Assembly (NCBI GenBank): GCA_029718625.1
Contig: CM056380.1
Span: 100,756,193 to 100,820,192, forward strand
Direction of reading: 5' to 3'
From: Synaphobranchus kaupii
Taxonomy: Eukaryota; Chordata; Actinopteri; Anguilliformes; Synaphobranchidae
Length of the DNA: 64,000 bases
Under the pieces are notes generated by a model that saw only the letters and a list, made by a program, of their open reading frames with translations, did not search any database and was not told where the DNA came from. Positions 1 to 14,392 of the stretch are shown in pieces. The stretch's first letter is position 1, and every line of letters starts with the position of its first letter. A program made the translations under genes and the position numbers.

Positions 1-182
1 ACCTTTTTCATCTTGTCCCTTCCCCCTCCCAGTAGGCCCTACGTTTTACTTTTCATACCTTGTTTTTTAGGCCTCTTAAGTTTTGTGCTACCTTTTTATT
101 TATTTATTTTTTAGCTATTTAATTTATTTTTCCTGTGAAGCGTCTTTGAGATACTATATGAAAAGCTCTCTACAAATCAAAT

Positions 183-223
<41 letters not shown>

Positions 224-544
224 AAATATTTAGACTGCTATCCCAAACAATCCAGCACAGGGGTCCCCTTTACTGAAAGACTATGGTTCTCGCTGAAACA
301 GGTGCTCATTAGGTGTTGGTTTTATCATTTAAAAAAGAAGCTAAAATAATTGTTTTTTATTTTTAACTGTCCAGACATAATACAGAAATTTTTCACATAC
401 TATTTTTTCAGTTATTACCAGTATCTAAGATAGTGTCAGCATTGAACTCAGAGGGGATGTCAGAGACGTCATCAGCAAAGGCCAGTAGAGTGTGAACGCT
501 CCCAGATCCAGTATCATGATGTCTACACTTTAATGAACAATGCA
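1..544. other. non-coding, AT-rich stretch with ATT microsatellite
   Basis: No gene is recognisable. The stretch is AT-rich and holds a pure trinucleotide ATT run of about 13 units at roughly 184-222. The short open frame across it (poly-isoleucine) is simply the translation of that repeat. Confidence 0.7.
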
Positions 545-960
545 GTGGAGTGAGCAAACGGCCATCGGTCGATCACATACTGTAGCTCGACCTGCTGGAA
601 CAACGGCCAGTTTCGTTTCATGGCCAGGGGATGCTGGATGGCTCATCCTTTTCCAGCACTCTTCTCTAGTGCATGGATGGGCTCCATTTTCTGGTTTTCA
701 TTTTGGACCTAGCAAGTACTGGCTGCGAGGCGATGCGCGGAGCGATTGGTCCTAGAGTCACCCAGGGGTGGGAAGGATTCAGTGGGTCAGTATTACGGCA
801 TCACGCTAGCAACCCCCGCTGGTCAACAGGTCACCCACTAAATTGCACATGAAGTGTCTTCCTCCGACTCATGTCTGTGGAAGCGTGACTTGCAAACTGC
901 AGTGTGAAAAGAAGTGGCAGTGATTTGACAAGCTTCAGAGAAGAGCACGCACATGCATGT
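545..960 (+). repeat. SINE-like dispersed repeat, copy 1 (diverged)
   Basis: This block shares short diagnostic segments with the block at 9,598-9,975: a 'gcaacccccgctggtc' segment and a 'cttcctc(c/t)gactcatgtctgtg' segment in the same order and orientation. The tail resembles a repeat common in fish genomes (a 'cagtgtgaaaagaag' stretch follows). I read it as an old tRNA-related SINE or composite repeat. The boundaries are approximate. No intact RNA polymerase III A/B boxes were confirmed in this copy. Confidence 0.5.
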
Positions 961-3420
961 CTGTGCTGCCATCTCAAACCTCTAATCGTTTGCATGCAGT
1001 AATGAACAAATTGGGGAGAAACGGCTGTTTAAATGCTTAATACCCTATTAACTGATTTCTATTTTGCCGTGTAGCCATATATTTACAAATGTGGCATGTG
1101 TAATAACCAGTCAACCCTTTTTCAGGGAATTGTAATTTAATGTAATGTCCCCATACCATATTACAAAAGGCATGGTCATAGGCTTGGATTCGATTCAACA
1201 TCAAACTCAACTCTTTAACAATTGAAAGGAAAAATGTATCTTTTCTTTTGATGAGTTCAGCAATAAACAAGACTAACTCAAACCAAACTGAGATTGTGAA
1301 GAAATAGTGTAAGGCTTACTTGTCAAAAATAAAGACAAGTCTTAATTGAATCCCAGCCATAGTCTTTTATTACAGGCTGTGCTCATGTGCAAACATGAGT
1401 GCAAACATGAATGCAGTATCTTCACTGGCCAAACTGTCTTTGTGGCACAGCTAATACATATACCTAGGGAGCATTATAGTGTGTGTGGAATATTTTTCAT
1501 TTATTTCATTCACGTCATACCCAGTCCCAGTGCAGCCTTTCTGATGTGTGTATTACATGGTTTGATGCAAGTCATCATTACCTGGGATACGGTTCAGTGT
1601 AAATGCAAGTAAACGCCATTCATTTTCTCGTGTCACAGCATTGTGATTGAGCAACAGGCTATTGGCAATGGACCTAAATATGCTTACATTTCAGTGTGAC
1701 TTTTTACTAGATTGTGCATGAACAGACTATACCCATGACAACCTCTGACGCATGATCCACCTAGCCACTGAAAGCCTGCTGTGACATGTCTGGGGTTGCC
1801 AAATTAATTGAGGGGCTGTCGGCCGACTCATCTCAGTGTAATCATGTGTAATATTCTGGTACAGCATCCATGTGACCGACAACCCTGGAGAACAATAATT
1901 GGCTGTGGCATCACCAAGGAAGTGAGTGGTTCAGTCAGCAGGATGCTCCTCACAAGACCTGTACATTAAATATTGATTGATTTCTTCTTTCTGCCAGAAT
2001 CATTCTCAAAAACTACCTACTGGCTAATTGAACAATATCACATTGTCATTCCCGACAAGGACACTCCTGGACACACCATAAACCTCATGGATGCCCCTAT
2101 ACCAATCGTTCTAAAGCTGCCAGGTTGTCAGAAACATCTGCAAGCCTCTAAATATCATTGCATTAACAAAAAACTGTCTGGGACAATTGACCATGCAATA
2201 AAACTGAAATCTTATAACAAATGTAAAAAAAAAAATATATATATTTTTTTAAACTACTGAAAATGAGATATCCCTTTTAGATATCCTTTAGAGCAATTAT
2301 TCAAATTTATAATGGTCCATTGTTCAAATGCATCATGCATACCTTAAAATGAAGGAGAGTCAAATTAAACTCAGCAAAAAAGAGCTTTCATGTGCTGGTA
2401 TGTTCAGCATGATCAATAATTCAATGGCCTGAGCAAAATGCACTATACAGAACACTCAGGTATGATACAAATAGACAGCGACATGGCATTGTGTTTTTGT
2501 CAGATGGCTTCCTTGTATGTGGGTGAGCGGGCCAAGGTGAAATGTATTTTGTTAAGTACTCCACATCAAAAAATATGTGAACCTGCTAGGAATGTAATTT
2601 CACATAATTGTCTGACAATGTGGCATAATACCAGTCCATCACACAGCTGACTCACTCCAGCACAAAATCTAAATGGTACATTTCTTTTTCCTAAACGCCC
2701 GGCACCCTATTACTGCATCACATTGCGCTTGGCCTCCACTGACCACAGTACCACTTAATGTGACTCACTTAAAGACCCTTGGTTTCATCAGTGCCAGAGG
2801 TGAACAATGTGGCTGGACCCCTTTCCTTCGGGAAGGCCTGGGGTATAATCAATCACATTTCTACAAAGACCAATTTTGACATGGGTAACATGCAGCCATA
2901 GCATTTGCATCAGGACATTGAAATGCCATCCACATGAGAAATTGGGTACACCCAAACAGAGAGTTGTTTGGATTTACAAGCAAGCCCCCCGTGCTCTGCT
3001 TAACACTGGTACTGAGGAAGGACCTGCAGAGTTAAACATGCATTTGTGTTTTTTGAATGTAGACAATAATTCTGTCCAGCTGCACATGTACAAATCTGCT
3101 GCTGACTCCAGACAGCTGTAAGGGTCATGGTGGCACAGGGCCAAGCGTGGTGGTCCCTGTGCCAGGTGGGTGAATGGATAAAAATCACAAACACAGAAGG
3201 TCTCTAACCTGGCTAACATCTGTACTATTCACATTTTCGCAGCAAACACACACACACGCACACACACACAAAAGTTCTGGTCTCAAAGTTAAAGCCCCAG
3301 AGAACAAAGCCTAACATTGTTAAAATGTATGATATCAAACTTGAGTGTGTTATTAAGCATCCACCAAAGTTTGAATGAAAAAAAAAAAAAATTATATATA
3401 CACTGTATATGATAAAACAC
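961..3420. other. non-coding stretch, nothing recognised
   Basis: About 2.4 kb with no convincing exon, RNA gene or recognised transposon. Open frames are all under 100 codons, lack splice context and have no domain signature. Minor features are a short interrupted CA run near 3,246-3,270 and a poly-A/TA stretch near 3,378-3,400. Confidence 0.55.
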
Positions 3421-4410
3421 TGCTCAAAAACAGCTGAATTAGCTGATCAGACCTGTATTAGGATAGTCGGGCGTGGTAATAATACTCTAATGAGCACGCT
3501 TGATTGACATTCCTCTGTCTAAGAAGACACTGGGCATCACACACAACAAAAATACAAAATAGCGCAAGCGGGGAGAATCGGGGTTGTACAACCATATACT
3601 GTATGTTTGTACGAACCTACCGACGCTGAATTTGAGAGTGAAGAAATTCCACAACTAGATAACTCGCTTTCTCTGGCTTCACAGGTGGTGACAGAATGGT
3701 GGGTTTCAATCAGATACTAAGTTTCCATGTTTCCATAATAAGCCACACTTCTTAACTTTGTTATAACATTTGTTTCAACCAATAAAGATGTGGACATTGC
3801 TGCTAGTTAGCTACCTAGTTGACGTTGGGTAGCTCCACAGAATGATATAAGAACTGTGGGTAGCTCGCATGTTGAATGCCACGGAATTGTTTGGTTGGTT
3901 ACCTTGGCAACTAAAGCTCCACTCCGCTCAGCTTCAGTTCTGTGAATCAACTGCGCTGTACCAAAGAGGGTGTACCCAGCACCAGCGTGCATAGTGATGA
4001 GAAGGCATAAACAAAGAGGGTAGGCGGAGCAAGAGGTCCAACTTCGGAGCTGGAACGTCCGCATTTGGAACTTATTATACAGACAACAGGCGCTCATTGA
4101 ATGACTGGAGGTCAATGAAGTTTTTACAAAACAGTTCGCTAAACGGGTCATTATCAGACAGACACAATCAAAAGTCTCCTTTTTATTTTTAGATTATATA
4201 TGCTTAGGTTGTCAGGACCCAGTACTACTACATACAAGCTGTTATGATTTTGACTATCCAACGAAAACCAACTTTAAATCCGGCTAGCGCCGGTCAGTTG
4301 CACGCCACTCTAAGCATGCGTTATGTAACTTTAGATGCTAAGCTAACTGAAAACACTACTGCAACACTAGATACGCAATTGCGTATCTTCTCATATCTAA
4401 AGTCTTTGGC

Positions 4411-6685
4411 ATAGAGCTCCGTAGTCCCGCCCCCTCCTATCCCTGGCTGGTCCCGGATGACTGCCGGAAGCCATTACCTGCCCCCACTTCGGGATCTTTC
4501 AGTCACCCTTATGATGATATTATGGCATTGTATGGACCAAACTTTGACATATATGTAGTGCATGTCTAGTGGGAATCAAATCGCATTTATGTGACCCTGG
4601 ACTGCATTTCCAAAAGACTACATGTACCGGCATGCAACAGTCATGTGATCCCAGGCAGTCATGTGATCCTTGACCAATCAGGACTGAGTTCCCGGCTCTA
4701 TAAAACTTTGAGCATACTTCTTGTTCCTCCCACTTCCCACTTCTTATCATTTTCACTTGTTGGAAGAATTGTCTCCTGTCCATCTTCCCAGCTGGGAAGG
4801 AACATGCGGAGAGAACCCTCTCTCCCTCGGGTTATGCGGCCACAAAGACCGCTCTTTCACCCAGCTCTCAGTTAGCGTGTTCGCGAAAGCCACTAAAACG
4901 GCTAGCCACACTGAGCTTCCGTCATAAGACGTAGCCTTAAAGCGACAGCCAGAGAAACGGGTGTAGCCTACGTTACCACGGACCTCAAACCGCAAAGGAA
5001 CCCAAGGAAACCACTTGTTGAACTGACAGAAGGACTCCAACGGCGTTTCCAGCAACGACTCGTCAAAGGACCTGCAAGCTGCTCTACCGAAGGAAACCGA
5101 GAGAAAATCCATAGGTCCAGACGCTGCCAAAGGAAAGAACTTTCCGGACATCAAGCCACGGACTCGCCTGTAGCAACTTCAGTACAGTAAGACTGGCATG
5201 AACATCTGGGCAATAGTTAGGAAAACCTTTGTGTAATGTTTATTATCAATGTAATTGCATGTTTGATTGTATCCATTGTGTGTATTTAGAGTAATGTCAA
5301 CGTATAGCTCATCACATGGCTTGCAGGCTATCGACAGCCAATTAGCCTCGCATAAGCTAAAGTTACTGAGCCTACTCTAACTTACTCTAAAACTAATTTA
5401 CAATCCGCCTCCCTTTAAATCGAGATCGGTGCATGCAATTTTCTACTAATACCTAACCCATCAGATATAGGATAGGGGCCTGGGATTTAGCTAGACGTAG
5501 CTAAATCTCTATAGCCTCAATACACGCCAGGTTTCAGGCCACGTTAGCTTCATGCTAAAGCTAGATTTGTATTTCCCCCTTGAGGTACGGTCTTGTGAGG
5601 TCTGAACACCACGTGTCTGGCGCACATACAGAAATAGAACTGTGAATTCTATATGCCTCATTCTTTGTCTACACTTCGTTTTCACTTTCCATATCATTCA
5701 CTGTTTTTAGGATGTTAGTTTAGATGTGTTTGTTGTTTAATAAATTGTATTTTATCAAACCTGGTCATCGGTCTGATTGTTGTTTGGATAAACATTTGAG
5801 CCTATCCTCCAAAAGAACTTACGCCTTCAGATTAAGTTATTGATTATTATTTTAAATATTTAACATTGAAATTTATAATCATGATTTAATAATACATTTT
5901 ATGAGACTGATTAATTATACTTTTGAACCTAGTGTGAAGCCATATATAAATATATATATTCTGCACATTCATTGGTGCTTCCATGTGATGACTTAAGACA
6001 TTTTAACTGTCTGTCTTCACTGCCAAATTATTAATGTACCTAACGACACTACATATATGTGATACAAAGTCCATTATATACTCACCACCACATTTAACTA
6101 AAATTTGAATCGTATAATTAACAGAGTTTGAGAAACATAACTACAGTACCCAGAATCCCCAGTCGTACATCGCTGGCTCCCGCTTTTGCTAGTACGCAGT
6201 AGCTATCGGCCGCTTTGCTAGCGAAAATGGCTATCACTCGGTCTGCTCTTGTAACATATTATGGAAGTAGCTACCGGCCAAAGAAGTAGCTACCGATAGC
6301 GAAAATGGCTATCACTTTATCTTATTATGGAAGTGAAATTAAGAGTATCACCAAGGGCGAGAATCACTATCAGTCTGGCCATGTTGAAAGTGTCAGCTTT
6401 ATGGTTTTCACTCCAGCAGTGGTGGTGAGCGAGTAGCCCGGATGTTGTAGTCGTTTTAGTTGTTTTTTGAAAACGTGTTTGTTGTTTATTTGTTGGACAT
6501 AATTTCAAATTACCAATTTTATAAATTATTTAAAAATGTGACAACCCCTCTCTTGGGTGTTTTGAATGTCTAGCTGCCTGAATATAGAAAAAAAACATTT
6601 TCAGTCCATTGACTCCCATTATACTTTTTCCGAAAAGTGGCACCAGATGTTCGTCACCAAAGTGGGCGGGACTACGGAGTTCTAT
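4411..6685. mobile_element. block bounded by 22-bp inverted ends, unknown class
   Basis: The 22 bases at 4,411-4,432 (atagagctccgtagtcccgc plus cc) reappear in reverse complement at 6,664-6,685 with one mismatch. The enclosed 2.3 kb is compositionally unlike the surroundings: it has the LTR-like block below and repeats of 'gcgaaaatggctatcact' near 6,223 and 6,300. A composite of two or more insertions is as likely as a single element. No transposase was found, and no target duplication was identified. Confidence 0.35.
4590..5775 (+). mobile_element. LTR-like block (possible solo LTR)
   Basis: The block has the layout of a retrotransposon LTR: a TATA box (TATAAAA, 4,699-4,705) preceded by a CCAAT motif ('gaccaatcagg', about 4,673), then about 500 bp of GC-rich leader-like sequence, and a canonical AATAAA poly(A) signal at 5,739-5,744. 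No gag, pol or envelope-type frames flank it, so if it is an LTR it is solo. Exact ends (TG...CA) and target duplication were not established. The alternative is a host promoter, but no splice donor or coding frame supports that. The 133-codon antisense frame inside it matches nothing I know. Confidence 0.4.
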
Positions 6686-7116
6686 ACGTGACATTATTAG
6701 CTAACGTTAGTGCTACACAACCAATGATAGCCAAGATATGCGCAACGTTACTGAAAGTAGTAAATCCACAGGGCTAGCTAACTCACTGGCCGTATTCGAA
6801 TAAGGCATTAATACGGGAACGCATTCGTTTTGACAAATGCTAGTGTGAGGGACAAGCAACATCAGCCTTGTGATTGATTTGGGATTAGTGATGTCACCAT
6901 GCCCAAGTATAGTACCGCCCAACTTCAATCCAAAAAACGAGGGTAAAAGTACCCAATATTTCTGGAATTCAGAAAGTAATTATTTCCAAAACAAGTATAT
7001 GCATATTGTATGTCCACAAGACCCAAATTAACCTAATTAGAAGGCAATCACAAATATTTTTTCCCTGAGGCTTTAAAGGTTGTTCCTAGGTACAGAAATA
7101 GTGTTCATATCAAATA

Positions 7117-7310
7117 AATATTTATTTATATAGCGCATTTCACAACTAGTTGTCACAATACACTTCACAGAAAAACCCAGCCTAAACCCCCACAAGAGCA
7201 AGCCAAAGGCAACAGTGGCAAGGAAAAACTCCCCGGTGTAACTAGGAAGAAACCTTGGGAGGAACCAGACTCAAGGAGGGAACCCATCCTAAGTCTTATT
7301 GACCAGCATG
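7117..7310 (+). repeat. common teleost dispersed repeat fragment
   Basis: It starts with a 'tttatttatatagcgcatttc' type segment, continues with 'aggcaacagtggcaaggaaa' and 'aggaagaaaccttgggagga', and is followed by a 'gactcaaggagggaaccc' segment. I recognise this wording from many fish genomes, where it recurs as a short interspersed unit, probably a SINE or a LINE 3' end. The exact family name cannot be given without a search. Confidence 0.6.
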
Positions 7311-7592
7311 TTAATAGAATTAGCAGCAGCGAGATGACAGTCCAGATGTAGCATTAGGTCTCTCCCCTGTACACAGTGTTCTGGACATTTTTATTAGTAG
7401 TGGCAAAAGGAGTTAATCATAGGTTGGGCATATATATTTGAAGTTTCCTTTTCTTAGCTGGTATACTACTCACGGGTATGGCAGCAGGTGTAATTAATTA
7501 TAATCATTCAGCTGCTGCCTATTACCTCATCAGTGGGCTTGATAAAAGGGCCTGGAAATCAGGCCTCCCTGTTTAGGGACTGGCTTTTGGCC

Positions 7593-7657
7593 GAAGGCTA
7601 TCGAAAGGCTATCGAAAGGCTATCAAAAGGCTATCAAAAGGCTATCGAAAGGCTATT
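7593..7657 (+). repeat. 11-bp minisatellite, 6 units
   Basis: Six tandem copies of an 11-base unit (gaaaggctatc, with a/g variation at its first base). The first copy lacks one base and the last ends in tt. It is embedded in otherwise unremarkable sequence and has no coding context. Confidence 0.9.
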
Positions 7658-8460
7658 GAAATAACCTTATGCACAGCGAATCCCGGGGACTGTAGCCAAG
7701 GCTATTTGAAGAACAATACACTGGGCAAGGTTTTGAACTTTTTTCAGTCAAAACCATTCTATTTACTAACAGGCTGTAGGCCTAGATGAAGAAAGCTGTA
7801 TTGTAATGACATCTGAAGCACATTTTCAGAACTGAAATGTCCATCTATTGCAGAGCGCGAGTTTTCTATTGAATGACAATTCACGCATTAGGTGTAAATG
7901 ACAATTGTTGTTATCAGCAAAGTTTTTAATGGATAGCCATTGTCCAGTAACACAAGATTGTCCCCCCAGAAGATTACAGGAACTATGGGCAAATATAGGC
8001 TAAGTCATAGCTTGATCCAGGATAATTGCGAATAGTCTATACATGTAACCTTACAAGTATGGATGTTGATGGAGTGGGCTGAAAGCAATTTAATGTGGCA
8101 TTCCCCTTTGCTGAGGGACAGGTATGTGGTCTTTGACCTATGGACCCTTTTATTATTATGCATTTTTTTATATAGCCTACACAATAATAATATTTCACAT
8201 TGTAATATTGATATTTTTAGTCATGCTTGTGTGTGTAACAGACAGGAGGGTGTACGCGCGTTGTGCACACGCTTATGTAGACACACTTATATGCGCCGTT
8301 AAAATAACATGTAAACAACTGCGACATGACTTTAGACCAGGTTTGTGGTGTTTTATCGCTTTCTGCTGGCTCAAGATCACAATACGCCAAAAATTATCCT
8401 GGCCACACCTTATCTTAAGACCAACCCACCCAGTTCACATGCAGTGGTCGCAAGAATACT
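7658..8460. other. non-coding stretch, nothing recognised
   Basis: No exon or recognised repeat is apparent. It could include the body of the Harbinger-like element whose end lies at 8,470-8,575, but I could not locate a matching opposite end. Confidence 0.5.
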
Positions 8461-8469
8461 TGGTATTTA

Positions 8470-8575
8470 AACAACATGAGTGCTAGGCGCTATAATGAAC
8501 CCTGCGCCGGGTGTAAGATAGAAAAGACACTTGCGTTTTGGTTAGCACCGCTTAGCGCCGGGTGTAAGATAGGGC
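8470..8575 (-). mobile_element. PIF/Harbinger-like terminal fragment
   Basis: The segment 'gcgccgggtgtaagatag' occurs twice, at 8,504-8,521 and 8,555-8,572, and the second copy runs into 'ggcccc'. Read on the minus strand this is a 'ggggccctatcttacacccg' terminus, related to the gggctctatttt... terminus of the element at 49,095. Only this end was found. Confidence 0.45.
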
Positions 8576-9597
8576 CCCTGAAGTCTAAATCTGTCATCAG
8601 AACATTGGTATGGTGACCAGATTAAAACAACAGGAGGTGCTATCTGTTATAAACATTTTTGCAAAAATGTATATGCACCAACATCCATTTCAAAACTCAT
8701 TATAATAACTAAAGTATGTACATCTGGTAAATTATCCTTTAGCTTCAGTACCCCTCACTGTGTGATTTATGTTTTATAATAATGTCTCCAGACTCTGGAT
8801 GTATTCCTAGTGGATATAAAATACGGTAATTAGTAATAAACAGTTGGGCTTCATTAAATTTGAACAACTTTCTATTCCTTATGAATGTACAATATGCAGT
8901 ATCAATCATTAAAACAAACTCACTTGAATAGGAATTGGTTTCTCCGGTACATTGTTTCTGCTGTTGGAACTGAGAATGGTGTGAAGACAGAAGTGCCTCA
9001 CTTGTGTGAAAGTTGAGCAAAAGATCACAGGTTAAAGCTTAATAATGCTGTTATGAAAACTGCACTGCAAACACAGTGGATTCACTACAGTAAGGTCAGG
9101 CAGCCAGAGCGGTCCAAGCCCACGCACCGCGGTCTAACCACATGCTTCCATTTAGTACTTTACCTTGAAAATGTCCAGAACGTTTCACAGTTAAACAAGC
9201 TCAACGTGATGAATGGAAATCGTGTTCAGATAGAAAGGATTCTCAACACCCTTTTCCCCTTTTGTGCCTGGAATTTAATACATTTTTTCCCCCTCTATCT
9301 GGCTAACTTACAAATGACTAGAAAGAAGTAAATTTTATAGCGAGTCAAACTAAATATCTTCATCCGTTGTCTGAGTTGGTTTTACATTTTTCTTACATGT
9401 CTGCTAGCTCCCTTTTCTCACACTGTCATGACTAAATTTGCCATTGAGTGATACACAAATGCTGCATTGAGGATGGTGGATTTTGAGTTGAGATGTTTCT
9501 GCTATACCCTTTCTCCACCCTCATCCCCAAACAGGTTGGAGAGGTTCTCCAACAGCAGGGAAGCGACGCCCATTTCCCTATCCCATCAATGCTACTG

Positions 9598-9975
9598 ACT
9601 TTTACTGATAGACCGCATGGTCTGGTATTGAATCCGGATCATGTTCGTGTCCACTGTGGCCGGCAGGCCCATAGGGCGCTGCGCAATTGGCTCTCGCATC
9701 GGCCTGGGTTTCAGTCTTTTGGGATGACGGCATCTCATTCCTCAACAGCAACCCCCGCTGGTCGATAACCCTGATGGAAAAAGAATATACTGCAGTATAT
9801 TGCAAATATATCAAAATTATCTTCACAATATATTTAAAATATACTGCAGTATATTACATTTCCATAAGGGAAGGAAGGAAGTCCACCTGTTAAGCTGCAT
9901 GCGACGGGTCTTCCTCTGACTCATGTCTGTGCGAGCTTGACACATAACCTGCCAAGCTCAGACCCGGTGCGTGCC
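9598..9975 (+). repeat. SINE-like dispersed repeat, copy 2, interrupted by a MITE
   Basis: A 'gcaggcccatagggcgctgc' segment followed by 'gcaattggctct' is a well-known fish repeat wording. The later segments match copy 1 at 545-960. The repeat is split: 'gcaacccccgctggtcgata' precedes 9,769, and 'gggtcttcctctgactcatg' resumes after about 9,890. This is what is expected if the 102-bp palindromic element landed inside it. Confidence 0.5.
9769..9870. mobile_element. 102-bp MITE with about 35-bp terminal inverted repeats
   Basis: The left end (ccctgatggaaaa, then aatatactgcagtatatt) and the right end (aatatactgcagtatatt, then acatttccataaggg) are reverse complements of each other with a few mismatches. 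Each arm also contains the self-palindromic 18-mer aatatactgcagtatatt. No coding capacity. The CCC start would fit a piggyBac-like or Tc1-like MITE, but the flanks do not show a clear TTAA or TA duplication, so the superfamily is open. Confidence 0.7.
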
Positions 9976-10879
9976 ACAGTGGAGTAACATAACGGCAGCA
10001 ACTTCAGTATTCCAATCATTTATCAAGCGTTCTGCTCTATCAAGTGTTTCTCCTACACATTGACTAAGGTCCCCTATTAACAGCCTAGTCTGGGCTGTCA
10101 AAAAAAATACATAAATAATGAAATAAAAATCTTGTTTTCACGTTGTCTGATTAATTTGTCTCGCTTGACTTTTTCCACTCGGGCAAAATCGGAAAGCCCT
10201 CACAGCATGTCAACATCAATAAAATTTGGAACGTATTTGCAAATGCAAAGGTGCAGCGGCGGAGATACTTCCCAGCAGCCTCGGGCGTTCAGTGGGAGAA
10301 GCATTAGCATTGTTTTTCCTTCTGGCGCTGCTCATTCGCTCATCCTCACGTGGATCTCTATTTTCCGCAGGTGGCGGGGAAGTCGCGCTCTTTGTCCCCG
10401 GTCCAATTAAAATGCGGGCGGAGGAGTTTTACGAGTCCGCATGGAGACATCTCCACGTCTGACATCTCCAGGGTAGGCTCTTCAGCTGATCAATCACTCG
10501 CCCCTCCTCCCCATTCGGGGGCGCAGAAGAATCTCTAGCGGTGTCCTCCCTGCTCCCAATGCCTACCAGCACAGCAATATGACCTACTTCTAATACAAAC
10601 ACACTAACTTGCTTCCGAAGCCACAATGCACCACTGTGTGGATATGCCACTCCTGCACCTCCCCCAAACTCCCGTCCCTTATGGTTTGTCGAGATCAGAG
10701 AAGCGAGCACAGCCTTCCCACTCACCTACCCCAGCATTTTTTTTTTTTGTTCTCTAAGGAAGTGGAGGATGCCTCACACTGTGTCACTTAAAGTAAACAT
10801 GCATGAACTACTACCCCCTATCAGCAACAAAGAGGTAATTAGCGTCAACCTTCAACACATCCTACCCAGCGATGTATAA

Positions 10880-11245
10880 CATTTCTCTTACTCCCAGTAA
10901 TATCCCGCAATTAGCAGCTACCTAAAGGTACCATAAATATTGATTCTTTTTTATTCTTATGCTAACAGCTGTATTCTGGAATCTCCATTTCGGGTTCCGT
11001 TCTTAAGTTGTATATTAATCTGTAATTACAGATTCATTAAAGCAGAGATCTGGGCACGCGAAGCCTAATCAGAGGGAACAACAACATACATCTGCTGCTC
11101 GTAACAGAAAAGGCCCTCTCCGCAATATAACCACGCAGTTAATTAAAATGCTCCTCGTAGATTCATTAGATGGCCATCTCACGGTGCGTGTTTTCCCGCA
11201 TTAATCTTATGCAAATTTTCGCATGGACGTACAGTGTTTTAGATT
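10880..11245. promoter_or_regulatory. candidate conserved non-coding element upstream of exon 1
   Basis: This is a unique, non-repetitive stretch about 3 kb upstream of the presumed first exon. It is dense in homeodomain-type cores (attaat, taattaaa), a 'ctgtaattacag' palindrome near 11,021 and an octamer-type ATGCAAAT near 11,210. That composition is typical of developmental enhancers. It is an inference from composition only, and no cross-species comparison was possible. Confidence 0.3.
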
Positions 11246-13925
<2,680 letters not shown>

Positions 13926-14392
13926 ACGGAGCTAGCGCTCAGCGCCGTTTTTCAATGGGAGGAGAGAGCGGAGAGGAGACGCAGCTGTCAGTACACAGAG
14001 ACCGATCCTCGGCTGTAAGTAAAAGTGAAGAGGCAAATTAACTCCACATTACCAGCGAGATCCCCTCCAGAGAGGACGGGTTCCCACTCTGAGAGGGTTT
14101 TCAAGCGGGAATGACAACATTGAAAACCTTTTAAAAGACCATCCAGATTCTGACAGAGGCTCCCAGCCCTGAGATTTTCAGTGACTGCGATTTGCCGGAC
14201 AGAGAAACGATCTGTGCAAGGGGACACGGTGGGGGGGGGGGGGACAAAAGAGTTTCCCTAATCCCCAGTTTCGCAGATCTGATCAGGAACTTGTGGGAAT
14301 TCCAGCAGCCGAATGGATGGATTTAAGGTGATGCGTTAAAGCTATTGGATGAACATTAGTGGGGTTCTTTCTCTCCTGCTTGGATTACACAG
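13926..14392 (+). other. probable 5'UTR exon 1 of the plus-strand gene
   Basis: A GC-richer, non-repetitive leader of about 450-500 bp ends at a good donor, 'acacag' followed by 'gtaagagc' at 14,393. It contains short upstream ORFs, including ATG at about 14,312 ending with TAA nine codons later, and ATG at 14,350, which stays open to the donor. There is no long coding frame, so I read it as an untranslated first exon joined to the signal-peptide exon at 18,597. The transcription start is not defined; 13,926 is only where the leader-like sequence begins. A G12 tract lies near 14,231. The call rests on donor quality, composition and distance to exon 2; a transcript would settle it. Confidence 0.45.

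Noticed and set aside
3807..4151. 114-codon minus-strand ORF
   Set aside because: No recognisable domain, low-complexity-free but unsupported; length is within chance for a GC-balanced stretch.
4753..5154. 133-codon minus-strand ORF
   Set aside because: It lies antisense in the leader of the LTR-like block, shows no domain, and has no splice or start context supporting expression.
7593..7657. CRISPR-like array
   Set aside because: The repeats are contiguous with no spacers, and the genome is vertebrate.
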